Below, in pieces: positions 16,552 to 25,424 of a stretch of 55,010 nucleotides of DNA. The notes beneath the pieces were generated by a model. That model saw nothing but the letters and a program-made list of their open reading frames with translations. It had not been told where the DNA came from and searched no databases. Made by a program: the position numbers and the translations under genes. How positions within the stretch are numbered: the stretch's first letter is position 1; each line of letters begins with the position of its first letter. The stretch is from Verrucomicrobia bacterium UBA1183 (GTDB lineage Bacteria; Verrucomicrobiota; Verrucomicrobiia; Opitutales; UBA9783), in contig DBYP01000019.1 of assembly GCA_002309885.1 (NCBI GenBank), forward strand, positions 8,153 to 63,162. The letters are read 5' to 3'.

Positions 16552-17373
16552 AGCACCTCTGTGGAAGGAATCAAAACCCCCACCTCGCTTAGATATTTCA
16601 GATGCTCACCCAATTGCACAATGCCTACCGTCGTATTGCCATCTTTTTCAATATTTATCAGACGCCCTACAAACATATGTGGCGGAAATTGCTGCCCCAA
16701 GGCACTCGTTTCGACCGTTTGCGGGCATAACAGCGCATCTTCTTTGCGTACATCAGAAAGTTTGGCACGCAAATCCGAATGGCAGAGATAATTTTTATTT
16801 ACGAAACCGCTCAGCACGTGTGTGATATTTTCGCTGTCTGTTTTCACAATCATTTTAAATTCGGGGCATGTGATCAATTCTACGATTGCGGTTGTTTTGT
16901 CTGCCGCTTTAATACGTCCAACGACGCCTTCGTTACAAAAAACCCCCTGTCCCACTCGGACACCATCGCGAAACCCTTTATCGATGACAATGGTTTGGTA
17001 CCATAGTTCGATAGATCGGTGAATTACACGTGCAACCAAGCACTTAAAATGTTCTCCTAACGGTACTTTGTTGAGTTGCAAAATGCGTTGCGCTAAATCG
17101 GACGCTTCCTTTTGTTCTGCCAACTGCAACTTCAAATACGCATTTTCCTTAAACAATTCGCGTGTTTGATTTATCCAAAAATCTTTGGAATACGCGTTCA
17201 TGCCTTGCGATATTTGCTGATGCTCGATGTACGAACTCAGCTTAAATACGGGAATTTGCGCATTAAAGAAAACACACCTTAGGAAGCCTTTTATGCTCCA
17301 CGGAATGATAAAAATCCATACAATCGAAAAAATGAGAATATAGGTAAAAAAAGACCGCCAGGATTTTTTGTAC
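16548..17373 (-). CDS. mreC: Rod shape-determining protein MreC
   Basis: MreC links MreB filaments to the periplasmic wall-synthesis machinery. There is one N-terminal membrane segment (about residues 10-33), then a coiled coil (about 55-95). Beta domains follow with the family motifs QTIVIDKGFRDGVRVGQGV and EGVVGRI. The length of 275 residues is typical. The start appears to be GTG at 17375, three bases after the mreB stop. The gene is second in the mreBCD-dapF operon. Confidence 0.9.
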
Positions 17374-17378
17374 ACGGA

Positions 17379-18404
17379 CTAGTATTCCTCATTCAACCAA
17401 AATGTCAGATTTTGCAAAACAGCTCCGGTTCCGTCCGCAACGGCGCGCAAGGGATCTTCCGCGATAATGACCGGGAGCTGAGTTGCCTCGCTTAACCGAC
17501 GATCCAGATTGCGAATCATGGAACCTCCACCCGCGAGCACAATGCCGCGATCGACCAAATCCGCAGCCAATTCCGGTGGGCAACGATCGAGTGCTTGACG
17601 AACAACCTCTATGATGGCGGTTAGAGCGTCAAACAAAGCTTCACGCACCTCTACCGACGTAATTTTAACCGTCCTTGGAAGCCCCGAAATGGTATCGCGT
17701 CCCTTAACATCTAACGTCAACTCTTCTTCTAAAGGTGTTGCGGAACCAATCGCAATTTTGATATCTTCCGCCATACGTTCACCAATGAGCAAGTTGTAGG
17801 TTTTCTTTAAATGATTGGCAATCGCCATATCCATCTGATCACCACCGACGCGCAAACTTTTGGCAAACACCATGCCAGAGAGCGATATAATCGCGACCTC
17901 CGTCGTACCACCACCAATGTCTACAATCATACTTGCCGCCGGTTCATCGATGGGTAAACCCGCACCAATAGCCGCAGCCATTGGCTCTTGCAATAGAAGA
18001 ACCTCGCGTGCACCTGCATGGATCGCGGATTCTTTTACGGCTCGGCGTTCCACTTCTGTGATTCCCGAAGGAACCGCGATAACTACCCGCGGTGGAATAA
18101 AGCGATGATTGCGACAAACTTTGTTGATAAAGTACCGTAACATGGCTTCCGTAACCTCAAAATCCGCAATAACGCCATCCTTCATCGGACGCAACGCGGT
18201 GATATTGCCCGGGGTACGTCCCAACATCTTTTTGGCTTCCAAACCTACCGCCCTAACTTTACGCGTTTTATTATAAATGGCAACCACACTCGGTTCTGTT
18301 AAAACAACGCCCCTATCTTTAGCAAAAACGAGCGTATTTGCAGTTCCCAGATCGATCCCAATATCGTGGGACATGAACGAAAAAAATTTGCCAAATAAAG
18401 ACAT
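17379..18404 (-). CDS. mreB: Rod shape-determining actin MreB
   Basis: MreB is a bacterial actin that polymerises on the inner membrane and organises the elongation machinery. The phosphate-1 loop (DIGIDLGTANTLVF), the phosphate-2 loop (IVDIGGGTTEVAII) and the adenosine motif (GIVLAGGGSMI) are all present. The N-terminal hydrophobic stretch MSLFGKFFSFM would aid membrane binding. At 341 residues it is full length. It is the first gene of the operon. Intracellular bacteria without FtsZ use MreB for division, but nothing here tells whether that applies. Confidence 0.97.
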   Translation of the reverse strand: MSLFGKFFSFMSHDIGIDLGTANTLVFAKDRGVVLTEPSVVAIYNKTRKVRAVGLEAKKMLGRTPGNITALRPMKDGVIADFEVTEAMLRYFINKVCRNHRFIPPRVVIAVPSGITEVERRAVKESAIHAGAREVLLLQEPMAAAIGAGLPIDEPAASMIVDIGGGTTEVAIISLSGMVFAKSLRVGGDQMDMAIANHLKKTYNLLIGERMAEDIKIAIGSATPLEEELTLDVKGRDTISGLPRTVKITSVEVREALFDALTAIIEVVRQALDRCPPELAADLVDRGIVLAGGGSMIRNLDRRLSEATQLPVIIAEDPLRAVADGTGAVLQNLTFWLNEEY

Positions 18405-18433
18405 AAATAGCTACTTTTAAGACGTCTGCCTCT

Positions 18434-18462
18434 AGTAAAAACCATAACCCTCTTTACGTCAA
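18434..18462 (-). promoter_or_regulatory. Putative promoter of the mreBCD-dapF operon
   Basis: On the minus strand, TTGACG (18457-18462) and TTTACT (18434-18439) are 17 bp apart, upstream of mreB. The -10 matches four of six consensus positions. Sequence match only. Confidence 0.35.
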
Positions 18463-18481
18463 GTTAAGAAATCTTTTTTTT

Positions 18482-18510
18482 GCAAGTTCAACTTTGAAGT
18501 GCAACTGAAG
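18482..18510. repeat. Short dyad repeat, copy 2
   Basis: This copy has GCAAGTTCAACTTTGAAGTG then CAACTG, nearly the same as copy 1. It sits between the start of mreB and the end of hpf. Confidence 0.5.
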
Positions 18511-18591
18511 GGAGCGCGGGAGCAATTGTTACTTACGGGTATGTTTGCGAGTGTTTTTACAGATGTCGGTTAAATTTTTTAACTTTTCCAT

Positions 18592-18629
18592 AAAAAAGCC
18601 CCGAAGGTTAAAATTTTCCTTCGGGGCTT
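18592..18629 (-). terminator. Rho-independent terminator of hpf
   Basis: On the minus strand a 12-bp stem (AAGCCCCGAAGG / CCTTCGGGGCTT) with a 10-base loop is followed by six T. It lies 22 bp beyond the hpf stop codon. Confidence 0.93.
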
Positions 18630-18651
18630 AGAACATTCTGTTATTTGCTTT

Positions 18652-18990
18652 TTAGTTTTGTTTAACTAAATTTAATTTTCTTTTTACCCTTAACAAACGC
18701 GAACGACGGCGCAATTTGCGTTGCAGTTTCTCCTGCAAAATATCGATCGCTTTGTAGAGGTTCTCTGAGTAAACAGCTACAACAAGCGCAGGTCCTTGAA
18801 TTTCGATGCACCCTTTAGCCATAAATTCACCTTGGTCTTTCCTGCAAACATCTTGAGCCAAATCCACGCGAATTCGCATAATAGAAGGCTCATGTTTGAA
18901 CAATTTAGCCATTTTTTCATTTACGACGTTCTTGATAGCCTCTGTCAAAGACAAATGCACTCCTGTAATAATGATAGCTGAGTCATTCAT
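18652..18990 (-). CDS. hpf: Ribosome hibernation promoting factor (short form)
   Basis: HPF/RaiA proteins bind the decoding centre of the 30S subunit and put ribosomes to rest. The protein has 112 residues, the length of the short form, with the beta-alpha-beta-beta-beta-alpha pattern. It starts with IIITGVHLSLTEAIKNVVNEK and has a basic C-terminal helix (KLQRKLRRRSRLLRVKRK) for rRNA contact. No long-form dimerisation domain is present. It is a single gene with its own terminator. Confidence 0.9.
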   Translation of the reverse strand: MNDSAIIITGVHLSLTEAIKNVVNEKMAKLFKHEPSIMRIRVDLAQDVCRKDQGEFMAKGCIEIQGPALVVAVYSENLYKAIDILQEKLQRKLRRRSRLLRVKRKLNLVKQN

Positions 18991-19090
18991 ACGAGTCCTA
19001 TTGTACGCGAAATATTTTAAAAAATCAATTTATTTGTTGCATTATCTTTAGATTGTGCCGGGAGGTCCGATTTTTAGCCAGGAAGGGGTT

Positions 19091-19144
19091 ATGGAGAAAA
19101 TATTCTTTCATTTTTTCCTTGCATTAAAATGTTCAATAAGTTAA
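19091..19144 (+). CDS. Possible 17-residue leader peptide before the translocase
   Basis: The frame MEKIFFHFFLALKCSIS follows an AGGAAGGGG ribosome site and ends 30 bp before the translocase start. The translocase itself has no visible ribosome site. A small hairpin (TTGCTT / AAGCAA, 19151-19170) lies between the two. This could be a leader peptide that controls or feeds translation of the translocase. No homology supports it. Confidence 0.25.
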   Translation: MEKIFFHFFLALKCSIS

Positions 19145-19174
19145 TTAATATTGCTTGTTTTTTTAAGCAATACT

Positions 19175-20713
19175 ATGAGTACAACAAATACAACAATTAC
19201 GAGTGAACCGGAATTTTCGAAGTTTCGGCGGATATTCTTCCCAATTCACAGTTATGAATTGAAGAAGGCCATCCCTATGGGTATGATATTCTTCTTCATT
19301 CTTTTCAATTATACCTGCCTGCGAAATATTAAAGATTCGCTGATCGTTACCAACACAGGAGCCGAAGCGCTAGCCTATTTGAAATTGTTCTGTGTAACGC
19401 CATCGGCCATCATTTTCATGCTGCTGTATACCAAGGCGAGCAATATTTTGAGCAATGAGAATTTGTTTTACGCAACGTTGTCGCCGTTCATCATTTTCTT
19501 TGGTTTGTTTGCCTTCGTTATTTACCCAAACCGCGAGTGGTTCCATCCAACAGTTGAAACAATTTCCGCGTTGCAGGCTCAATTCCCGTCGTTGCACTGG
19601 CCTTTGGCTTTGTTGGGCGTATGGAGCTATGCCGTGTTCTACGTTTTGGCCGAATTGTGGGGAAGTGCGTTACTTTCATTGTCCTTCTGGCAGTTCGCAA
19701 ACCAAATTACACGCGTTTCTGAAGCAAAACGTATGTACGCTTTCTTCGGATTGATGGCTCAAGTTTCATTGTTGTTGGCCGGTGCTGTCGGAGAGCATTT
19801 TTCTAACATCAGAGGCAAAGTTGCTGAAGGTGTTGATCCTTGGCAGATCTCATTGAATTGGTTAATGGGGATTGTCGTTGTTTTTGGTATTTCGACAATG
19901 TTGATTTATCGTTGGATCTATAAGAATGTTTTGACCGATAAACGTTTCTACGATAAGCCAGAATTGCCCGGTGTTAAGAAAGGCAAAAAGAAGGCTGGAT
20001 TGTTGCAAAGCTTGAAGACCATCTTCACCTCACCTTATTTGGGATTGATCGCCATGTTGGTTATCTGCTATGGTACCAGCGTTAACTTGATCGAAGGTCT
20101 TTGGAAGAGCCAATTGAAGATACAATACCACAATGAAAATGATTTTAATACGTTCATGAGCGAATATACTTTCTTAACGGGTATCGCTTCCATCATTATG
20201 CTGATCGTTGGTGGTAACATCTTACGTCTCTGCCGTTGGGTCGTTGCTGCATTGGCGACACCGCTTGTATTCGTCATTGGTGGATTCTCATTCTTCTCTT
20301 TCATTGTATTCCGTGAAGAATTGGCTGGATTTTTGATGAATATGGGAACCAACCCGGTTGCGGTCGCGGTTGTTTTGGGTGCCATTATCGTAATTGCGTC
20401 CAAATCCACGAAATATGCTTTGTTCGATTTGACCAAGGAAATGGCGTACATTCCTTTGGATGAAGAAATGAAAGTAAAAGGTAAGGCCGTTGTGGATGTC
20501 GTCGGTGGCCGTTTAGGAAAATCCGGTGGCGCCTTCGTCCAAGTTGTTCTGTTCTCGGCTGTCAGCAGCATTATCGGAACAAAAGCGACCTACTACCAGA
20601 TCGTTCCGTACTTGTTTGGTATCTTCGTCGTCATCTGCACCCTCTGGATTTTGTCTGTAAAGTCCTTGGGTAAGCGTGTTGAAGCTGCCAATAAAGCCGC
20701 ACACGAAGAATAA
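19175..20713 (+). CDS. ATP/ADP translocase (NTT/TLC family)
   Basis: This inner-membrane antiporter imports nucleotides, in the classical case host ATP in exchange for ADP. It is known mainly from Chlamydiae, Rickettsiales, other obligate intracellular bacteria and plastids. The N-terminus (ELKKAIPMGMIFFFILFNYT then CLRNIKDSLIVT and GAEALAYLKL) matches the family signature. About 11-12 membrane segments follow, with the loop EEMKVKGKAVVDVVGGRLGKS near the C-terminus. At 512 residues it has the normal length. ATG 19175 was chosen over an in-frame TTG at 19151. Whether it exchanges ATP/ADP or carries other nucleotides cannot be read from the sequence by eye. Confidence 0.95.
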   Translation: MSTTNTTITSEPEFSKFRRIFFPIHSYELKKAIPMGMIFFFILFNYTCLRNIKDSLIVTNTGAEALAYLKLFCVTPSAIIFMLLYTKASNILSNENLFYATLSPFIIFFGLFAFVIYPNREWFHPTVETISALQAQFPSLHWPLALLGVWSYAVFYVLAELWGSALLSLSFWQFANQITRVSEAKRMYAFFGLMAQVSLLLAGAVGEHFSNIRGKVAEGVDPWQISLNWLMGIVVVFGISTMLIYRWIYKNVLTDKRFYDKPELPGVKKGKKKAGLLQSLKTIFTSPYLGLIAMLVICYGTSVNLIEGLWKSQLKIQYHNENDFNTFMSEYTFLTGIASIIMLIVGGNILRLCRWVVAALATPLVFVIGGFSFFSFIVFREELAGFLMNMGTNPVAVAVVLGAIIVIASKSTKYALFDLTKEMAYIPLDEEMKVKGKAVVDVVGGRLGKSGGAFVQVVLFSAVSSIIGTKATYYQIVPYLFGIFVVICTLWILSVKSLGKRVEAANKAAHEE

Positions 20714-20736
20714 TTTCTTTATTGCATAAAAACCTT

Positions 20737-20772
20737 AACACTCACTGTCTGAAAAGACAGTGGGTGTTTTTT
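20737..20772 (+). terminator. Rho-independent terminator of the translocase gene
   Basis: A 14-bp stem (AACACTCACTGTCT / AGACAGTGGGTGTT, one G-U pair) with a GAAA tetraloop is followed by a T run. Confidence 0.93.
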
Positions 20773-20805
20773 CGTAAATGTAAGTGTTGAAAAAGAATAT
20801 TATTG

Positions 20806-20944
20806 GGAGAGCTTTTATAAAAGCTCCCTCAAACTCTCTCAAAGGCAGGGCAGCGGCCCTGCACCCACGTCATTTTGCAACAGTGTTGCAAAATTATGAA
20901 AGTTTTTGAGGGGTTAAGGGAACTTTTTTCAAAAAGTTCCCTTA
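20806..20944 (-). repeat. Composite palindromic repeat, full copy R4
   Basis: In reversed orientation this copy has module E (with GAGCTTTTATAAAAGCTC), D (GCAGGGC-agcg-GCCCTGC, 20845-20862), C (ATTTTGCAA-cagtg-TTGCAAAAT, 20872-20894) and A (20916-20943). It lies between the convergent translocase and malQ genes. Confidence 0.85.
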
Positions 20945-20956
20945 TGCTTTATTTCT

Positions 20957-22432
20957 TTAAAATTTTTGCTTCCTGCAGACATGTCCCACGGCGGCGAAGT
21001 TACTTAATTGAGATTTTGGACAGCGCCATTGCCAATTTTTGAGCGTTGTTCCTGGAGTGTTGATGCGAGCTTCTGCACCCAGATTTAGAAGATCTTGCAA
21101 AGGGAAGATGACATGTTGCGTTGTCCGATGGTGTAATATCCAATGGATTATCTTGGGACAAATTTTATCTTCTTTGATGGTTTTTAAGCCCAAGGCGTCG
21201 CATACGGATTTTTTCTGATCTTTACTTAGGGCATTGAACCAACCGCGTGTGGTATTATTGTCATGCGTTCCTGTGTAAATCACTTGATGCTTTTGCCAGT
21301 TTTCGGGTCTGTAAGGGTTGTTATACCCTTCGAAGGCAAATTGGACAATCGCCATTCCTGGAAGTTCCAATTTTTTCTGAAAAGCGCGAACATTATCGTT
21401 TAAATCGCCTAAATCTTCGAGAATAAAGGGCATATCTGGCCAACGTCGTTTCAAGGCATTAAAAAACTTTTCTTGAGGGCCGTGAAGCCATTCGCCTTTT
21501 TTAGCGGTTTTTTCGCCATAAGGAATACTCCAGTAGTCGTACAATCCTCTAAAATGATCGATACGAATGAGATCGAACCATTCCAGGTTTTTACGGATGC
21601 GCTCCAGCCACCACGCAAAGTGCGTTTTTTGATGATGGTGCCAATCGTAAACCGGATTGCCCCAAAGCTGACCATCGGAAGAAAAGTAATCGGGAGGGAC
21701 GCCTGCTACATGTTTGGGCTGATCCAGCTTCGTATCCCAATCAAATAACGCGCGATTTTGCCAAACGATGGCGCTGTCGGTTCCAACATAGAGCGGAATA
21801 TCGCCGATAATGTACACGCCTTTGGTTTTTGCATACGCATGAATCGCTTGCCATTGTTGGTGCAAAACCCACTGCTCAAAGGCAAAAAAATCAACAAACT
21901 TACGATGGGAATCGATGTATTCTGTTACGGCTTTCGAATCATAATGACGATAGTGGGTCGGCCATTCCCACCAAGGTTTCTGATGGTAACGGTATTTTAG
22001 GGCATAAAAAGCGCAAAAACAATGCAACGGTTCGCCTTCATCTGCCTTAAATTTTTCGAAATCGGAATTGTCACCTTTTTCGATAAATCGCTCATAAACT
22101 TTCAACAATAGCGGGAATTGCCAAGCTTTTATTGCATCATACGCCACTGTTTTTTTGCGACAAAGCTCTGTTCCAAGCTCTTTGCGATCCAAAAGTCCGC
22201 TTTCGATCCACGGCTCAAAATCTATAAATAACGGGCTCAAGTAGCTTTCCGACAAAGGCTGATAAGGAGAATTGCCGAAGCCGACCGGACCCATAGGGCA
22301 AACTTGCCAAGCATTCCAGCCCAAATTGCTCAAGCTATCGATCCATTCGTAAGCTTCTTTCCCGAAACGACCGATGCCGTATTTCCCGGGTAATGAAAAA
22401 ATGGGCAACAAAACTCCTGTTAATTTTTCCAT
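20957..22432 (-). CDS. malQ: 4-alpha-glucanotransferase (amylomaltase)
   Basis: MalQ (GH77) transfers glucan chains between maltodextrins and takes part in glycogen or maltodextrin turnover. The catalytic motifs are visible: LIRIDHFRGL with the nucleophile aspartate, FILEDLGDLN with the acid/base glutamate, and TGTHDNNTTRGW with the third carboxylate. The N-terminal SLPGKYGIGRFG is typical, and 491 residues is the short bacterial form. A glycogen synthase gene (glgA) lies at 51197. The gene starts 6 bp after the small FmdB-like gene. Confidence 0.95.
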   Translation of the reverse strand: MEKLTGVLLPIFSLPGKYGIGRFGKEAYEWIDSLSNLGWNAWQVCPMGPVGFGNSPYQPLSESYLSPLFIDFEPWIESGLLDRKELGTELCRKKTVAYDAIKAWQFPLLLKVYERFIEKGDNSDFEKFKADEGEPLHCFCAFYALKYRYHQKPWWEWPTHYRHYDSKAVTEYIDSHRKFVDFFAFEQWVLHQQWQAIHAYAKTKGVYIIGDIPLYVGTDSAIVWQNRALFDWDTKLDQPKHVAGVPPDYFSSDGQLWGNPVYDWHHHQKTHFAWWLERIRKNLEWFDLIRIDHFRGLYDYWSIPYGEKTAKKGEWLHGPQEKFFNALKRRWPDMPFILEDLGDLNDNVRAFQKKLELPGMAIVQFAFEGYNNPYRPENWQKHQVIYTGTHDNNTTRGWFNALSKDQKKSVCDALGLKTIKEDKICPKIIHWILHHRTTQHVIFPLQDLLNLGAEARINTPGTTLKNWQWRCPKSQLSNFAAVGHVCRKQKF

Positions 22433-22438
22433 AAGTAT

Positions 22439-22741
22439 CTATTTAACCGAAAATACGCCTGGCCCTTCCTTGCCCGCCGTCCGAACATAATTTTGAGCAA
22501 TGGGATCCCGAACGTATTTCGTAAATCCATGTTGCTCAATATTTTTATCGGAAAGTAACTGCTTTGTATGCTCTTCCGAGTAGCCTTTTGAAAGATTGGG
22601 CGCTGTATAGATTTTCTTTAGTGGGTACCCGGTCGCAGGATCCACTTTCGGTGTTTCTTTCCAAGAATGTTCGTATTCTATTACAGGACATGCCTCTTCG
22701 GGAACACCTGGCTTCAAAACTCGATACAAATAAATTGGCAT
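22439..22741 (-). CDS. FmdB-like small protein lacking the zinc cysteines
   Basis: This 100-residue protein begins MPIYLYR, like the FmdB/regulatory zinc-ribbon family (MPIYEYRC). It keeps the YEHSW and KKIYTAPN pattern that surrounds the zinc ribbon in that family. The paired CxxC motifs are gone; only one cysteine remains. The C-terminal half has no recognised domain. It is co-directional with malQ, 6 bp upstream. Function unknown. Confidence 0.6.
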   Translation of the reverse strand: MPIYLYRVLKPGVPEEACPVIEYEHSWKETPKVDPATGYPLKKIYTAPNLSKGYSEEHTKQLLSDKNIEQHGFTKYVRDPIAQNYVRTAGKEGPGVFSVK

Positions 22742-22833
22742 AGTCGCTCACATTATTCTATAAGGGCGCACATCTTTTACAAGCCTTTTTAAACGATAAG
22801 CGCCTGCTGCTTTTAGAAAAATTTTATCAACGT

Positions 22834-23487
22834 TCAGTAATTAACGAAATACAAATTCTCTTTTTCATCGGAAAAGAACAGCTTTTTTTCAACCGGATCA
22901 ATGTCGCACCAAACCAAGGTTTGCTCAGGGAAAACGAGGTCTCCCAAATGAAAGACTTTTTGATTTAGGATGAGACAACTTTCGAAATCCTTGTAGGCAA
23001 CGCCTTGAATATGTTGTTTGACAAGCCAATCTTGAATATGTTGCTTGGGATCCCCTTTGAATACGGCTGCTTCCGAATTTATCGTTGGTTTACGTTCCTG
23101 AAAAACCATATTGTCACGCTTTGAAAATTCATGACCAATTTGGCTTTCGATAAAATTTTCTTCTGCAGTATCGAGCGCATCACGAATGTTATCCGCCTTA
23201 ACATCTACCAATTGCGATTTTTGTTGAGGAATGTTTAACAGTGTTGGTACGTTGGATAATTTTTCGTGAGAAAATTGTTTGTATTTTTGCACCATCCAAT
23301 AGCCGAAAAAGCCGATCAATAAGCAAAGTCCAACATACTTCAAGGTATAACGTAGACTTCTGCCTTCAATGAAGCCCGTTGTCTCGACTTTATCGGGGAC
23401 CATCTCCACAACCGGAGGTAGTGTAACGGTACAAACCGGTTTAGTCGTTTTGCGAGATTTCTTTCTTGTATTCTTGGTTGTATTCAT
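22834..23487 (-). CDS. Membrane protein with GspB-like C-terminal domain
   Basis: After a basic N-terminus there is one membrane segment (about residues 48-66). A periplasmic part of 150 residues follows. Its end (QGVAYKDFESCLILNQKVF, then HLGDLVFPEQ and LYFVNY) resembles the small beta domain of type II secretion protein B and pilus protein PilP. It is the last gene of a three-gene operon with a GspA-like ATPase and overlaps its upstream partner by 47 bp. An internal ATG at 23403 would avoid the overlap but leave a shorter cytoplasmic tail. Confidence 0.6.
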   Translation of the reverse strand: MNTTKNTRKKSRKTTKPVCTVTLPPVVEMVPDKVETTGFIEGRSLRYTLKYVGLCLLIGFFGYWMVQKYKQFSHEKLSNVPTLLNIPQQKSQLVDVKADNIRDALDTAEENFIESQIGHEFSKRDNMVFQERKPTINSEAAVFKGDPKQHIQDWLVKQHIQGVAYKDFESCLILNQKVFHLGDLVFPEQTLVWCDIDPVEKKLFFSDEKENLYFVNY

Positions 23488-24211
23488 CTTTAAAAATCAT
23501 TTCTTGTGAAGTTATTCCGGTTAATTTCAAACGTGGATGTTGAGATACCACTGTATTCACGTAAAAAGCTTGTCCGTTTGCCATAACACGTGAATAAGAA
23601 CCATCAATGCGAACGGCATCCACTTTGAATTTTTTCAAAAATCGACGAATAAGGTCAAGCCGTTCTTTTTCCATAGCGGAAACTTCTTTTTCAGGAATGG
23701 GGTGAGTTGCATCCAGATATGCAAATCGACTCAAACTATTTCTAAATTCTTGGAATTTAGGGAATGCATCTTCCCAACGCTCTTGAAGCCAATCTCGAAG
23801 AGGCGAAAAATTCCATTGCAGGGGTCGTAAAATAAGCTCTTCCTCGGAAATGGGTTCATCGGCTGCCAGGATTACTCTTTTCCCAGGGAAGACACTCTCG
23901 AAATCCTCTTCTTTCTGAGTCGGAATTTCTGTCTGAGAGTCTTCTAGAAGAGGTTGTTGGGAATCTTCCGCTAGGACTTCCGTGGTTTCTTGAATAGACG
24001 ATGTAATGTCGGTTCCTTTTTCTGATAGCTGGGGTTGCGTATCTTGATCGGTGTAAAAGTAAGCGACAACGATACCTACAAATAAGGAAATAATACAAAA
24101 GGACGGAAGTAAATTAAATTTCCGCTGCTGTTTAAACGGAGTCGCCAAGGGTGTGATGAATACGGGTTCCTTGGGTTGGGCGCGTTGTATCTGTTTAAAA
24201 AGACGGCTCAT
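23441..24211 (-). CDS. Membrane protein with GspB-like C-terminal domain
   Basis: The protein has 256 residues. A short cytoplasmic start (MSRLFKQIQRAQPKEP) is followed by one membrane segment (about 34-51). Then come an acidic, serine/glutamate-rich linker (65-110) and a periplasmic domain. The C-terminal part (KFKVDAVRIDGSYSRVMANG, then FYVNTVV and IFKDEYNQEY) resembles type II secretion protein B. GspB and the ATPase GspA are known to help insert the secretin through peptidoglycan. The start overlaps the stop of the upstream GspA-like gene by 4 bp (ATGA). Confidence 0.6.
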   Translation of the reverse strand: MSRLFKQIQRAQPKEPVFITPLATPFKQQRKFNLLPSFCIISLFVGIVVAYFYTDQDTQPQLSEKGTDITSSIQETTEVLAEDSQQPLLEDSQTEIPTQKEEDFESVFPGKRVILAADEPISEEELILRPLQWNFSPLRDWLQERWEDAFPKFQEFRNSLSRFAYLDATHPIPEKEVSAMEKERLDLIRRFLKKFKVDAVRIDGSYSRVMANGQAFYVNTVVSQHPRLKLTGITSQEMIFKDEYNQEYKKEISQND

Positions 24212-25026
24212 AACGAAAGCCTTTCGATGTCCTCAACTGCATGAAGGACATCTTTTTTGTCTACTTTCTTCCCTAAGCGTGCATAGGTTGCCATGAGAGC
24301 TTTATTACACACGTTGTTAATCACGCGTGGTATGCCCTTGGAATATTTATAAATCGCTTTGAAAGCTGTGTAGGAAATTTTGGGTAGTCCGGGTTGTTGA
24401 CACACCAAATTAAGCCGGTGATTGATGTAATTTAATGTGCTTTTCTTATCCAGCGGATGTAATTCGTAGTAAATGAGTATGCGTTGTTTTAGCTGACGTA
24501 ACTGTGGTTGATTCAATTTAGCCTTCAATTCCGGTTGACCAACAAGCAATATTTGTAGCAACTTCCGTTGATTGGTTTCCAAATTGGACAACAAACGTAT
24601 CGATTCCAGCAATTCATAAGATAAATTTTGCGCTTCATCGATAATAAGCAGAATTTCTTTTCCCTTATTAATCTTGGACAGCAGATATTCATTAAGCACT
24701 TCGAAATGATCTGTTTCTGGCAATTTAGAAGCCGGCATACCGATTTCCTTCAAAATACTGCGGATAAGCTGCTCCTGTGTGATATTTGAGGAATAAAGCC
24801 AAGCCGTTTCAAACAATTTTTCATCCAATGATTGAAGCAAAGAGCGGCAAAGCAATGTTTTTCCACATCCCACTTCACCTGTAATAACCATAAACCCTTT
24901 GGATTGCTCCAAACCATAACGCAACAATGTCAGTGCAGCATTGTGTTCTTCACTTAAAAACAAAAATTTAGGATCTGGCGTTATATTGAACGGATCCTCC
25001 GAAAAGCCAAAGAATTGTCGATACAT
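24208..25026 (-). CDS. GspA/ExeA-like AAA ATPase
   Basis: The N-terminus (MYRQFFGFSEDPFNITPDPK) is the hallmark of ExeA/GspA ATPases. The Walker A motif GEVGCGKTLL follows near residue 46, and Walker B LLIIDEAQNL near 125. At 272 residues it lacks the membrane and peptidoglycan-binding C-terminal part of full ExeA. It may therefore rely on the two membrane proteins encoded downstream. In known systems this ATPase family supports assembly of the type II secretion secretin. ATG 25026 is preferred over TTG 25032. Confidence 0.82.
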   Translation of the reverse strand: MYRQFFGFSEDPFNITPDPKFLFLSEEHNAALTLLRYGLEQSKGFMVITGEVGCGKTLLCRSLLQSLDEKLFETAWLYSSNITQEQLIRSILKEIGMPASKLPETDHFEVLNEYLLSKINKGKEILLIIDEAQNLSYELLESIRLLSNLETNQRKLLQILLVGQPELKAKLNQPQLRQLKQRILIYYELHPLDKKSTLNYINHRLNLVCQQPGLPKISYTAFKAIYKYSKGIPRVINNVCNKALMATYARLGKKVDKKDVLHAVEDIERLSL

Positions 25027-25103
25027 AAGCAAGAGGTCTTTATTCTACTTTAGCTTTGACTTTTAAGTTTGGCAATGAAAAAATTTCACATAGCTAAAAG
25101 ATT

Positions 25104-25424
25104 ATGATCTGGGTGCGCAAAATTTTTTCTTTTAGGCGAGTATTCTATTTGTTTTTACTACTCGTGCTAACGGTAGGTATCTATCGGTACTGGGGCGTAC
25201 CTTTCCGTTCTGCTTATAGAAAATATGCTTGGTGGACAGTACAAAAAAATACCCTGGAACAAAGAATCAGCGTCCTTCGTTTGCAAGTAGCTCAAAAAAA
25301 ACATTTTGTACGAAAGCTTATGATTGATCGCGATTTTCGTGAACATGTTTCCCGTGAACAGCTGAAATATCTCAAGGCCAACGAATACGTCGTCTTCTTT
25401 AAGCAGGAAGAAGAAATAAAGTAA
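25104..25424 (+). CDS. FtsB/DivIC-like division protein
   Basis: This is a small bitopic protein of 106 residues: basic N-terminus, one membrane segment (about 12-28), a coiled coil (about 48-75), and an end (REQLKYLKANEYVVFF) typical of septum formation initiators (FtsB/DivIC). These proteins join FtsL and FtsQ at the division site and activate septal wall synthesis. The gene is divergent from the GspA-like operon. Family similarity is always low, so the call rests on architecture and the C-terminal motif. Confidence 0.7.
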   Translation: MIWVRKIFSFRRVFYLFLLLVLTVGIYRYWGVPFRSAYRKYAWWTVQKNTLEQRISVLRLQVAQKKHFVRKLMIDRDFREHVSREQLKYLKANEYVVFFKQEEEIK

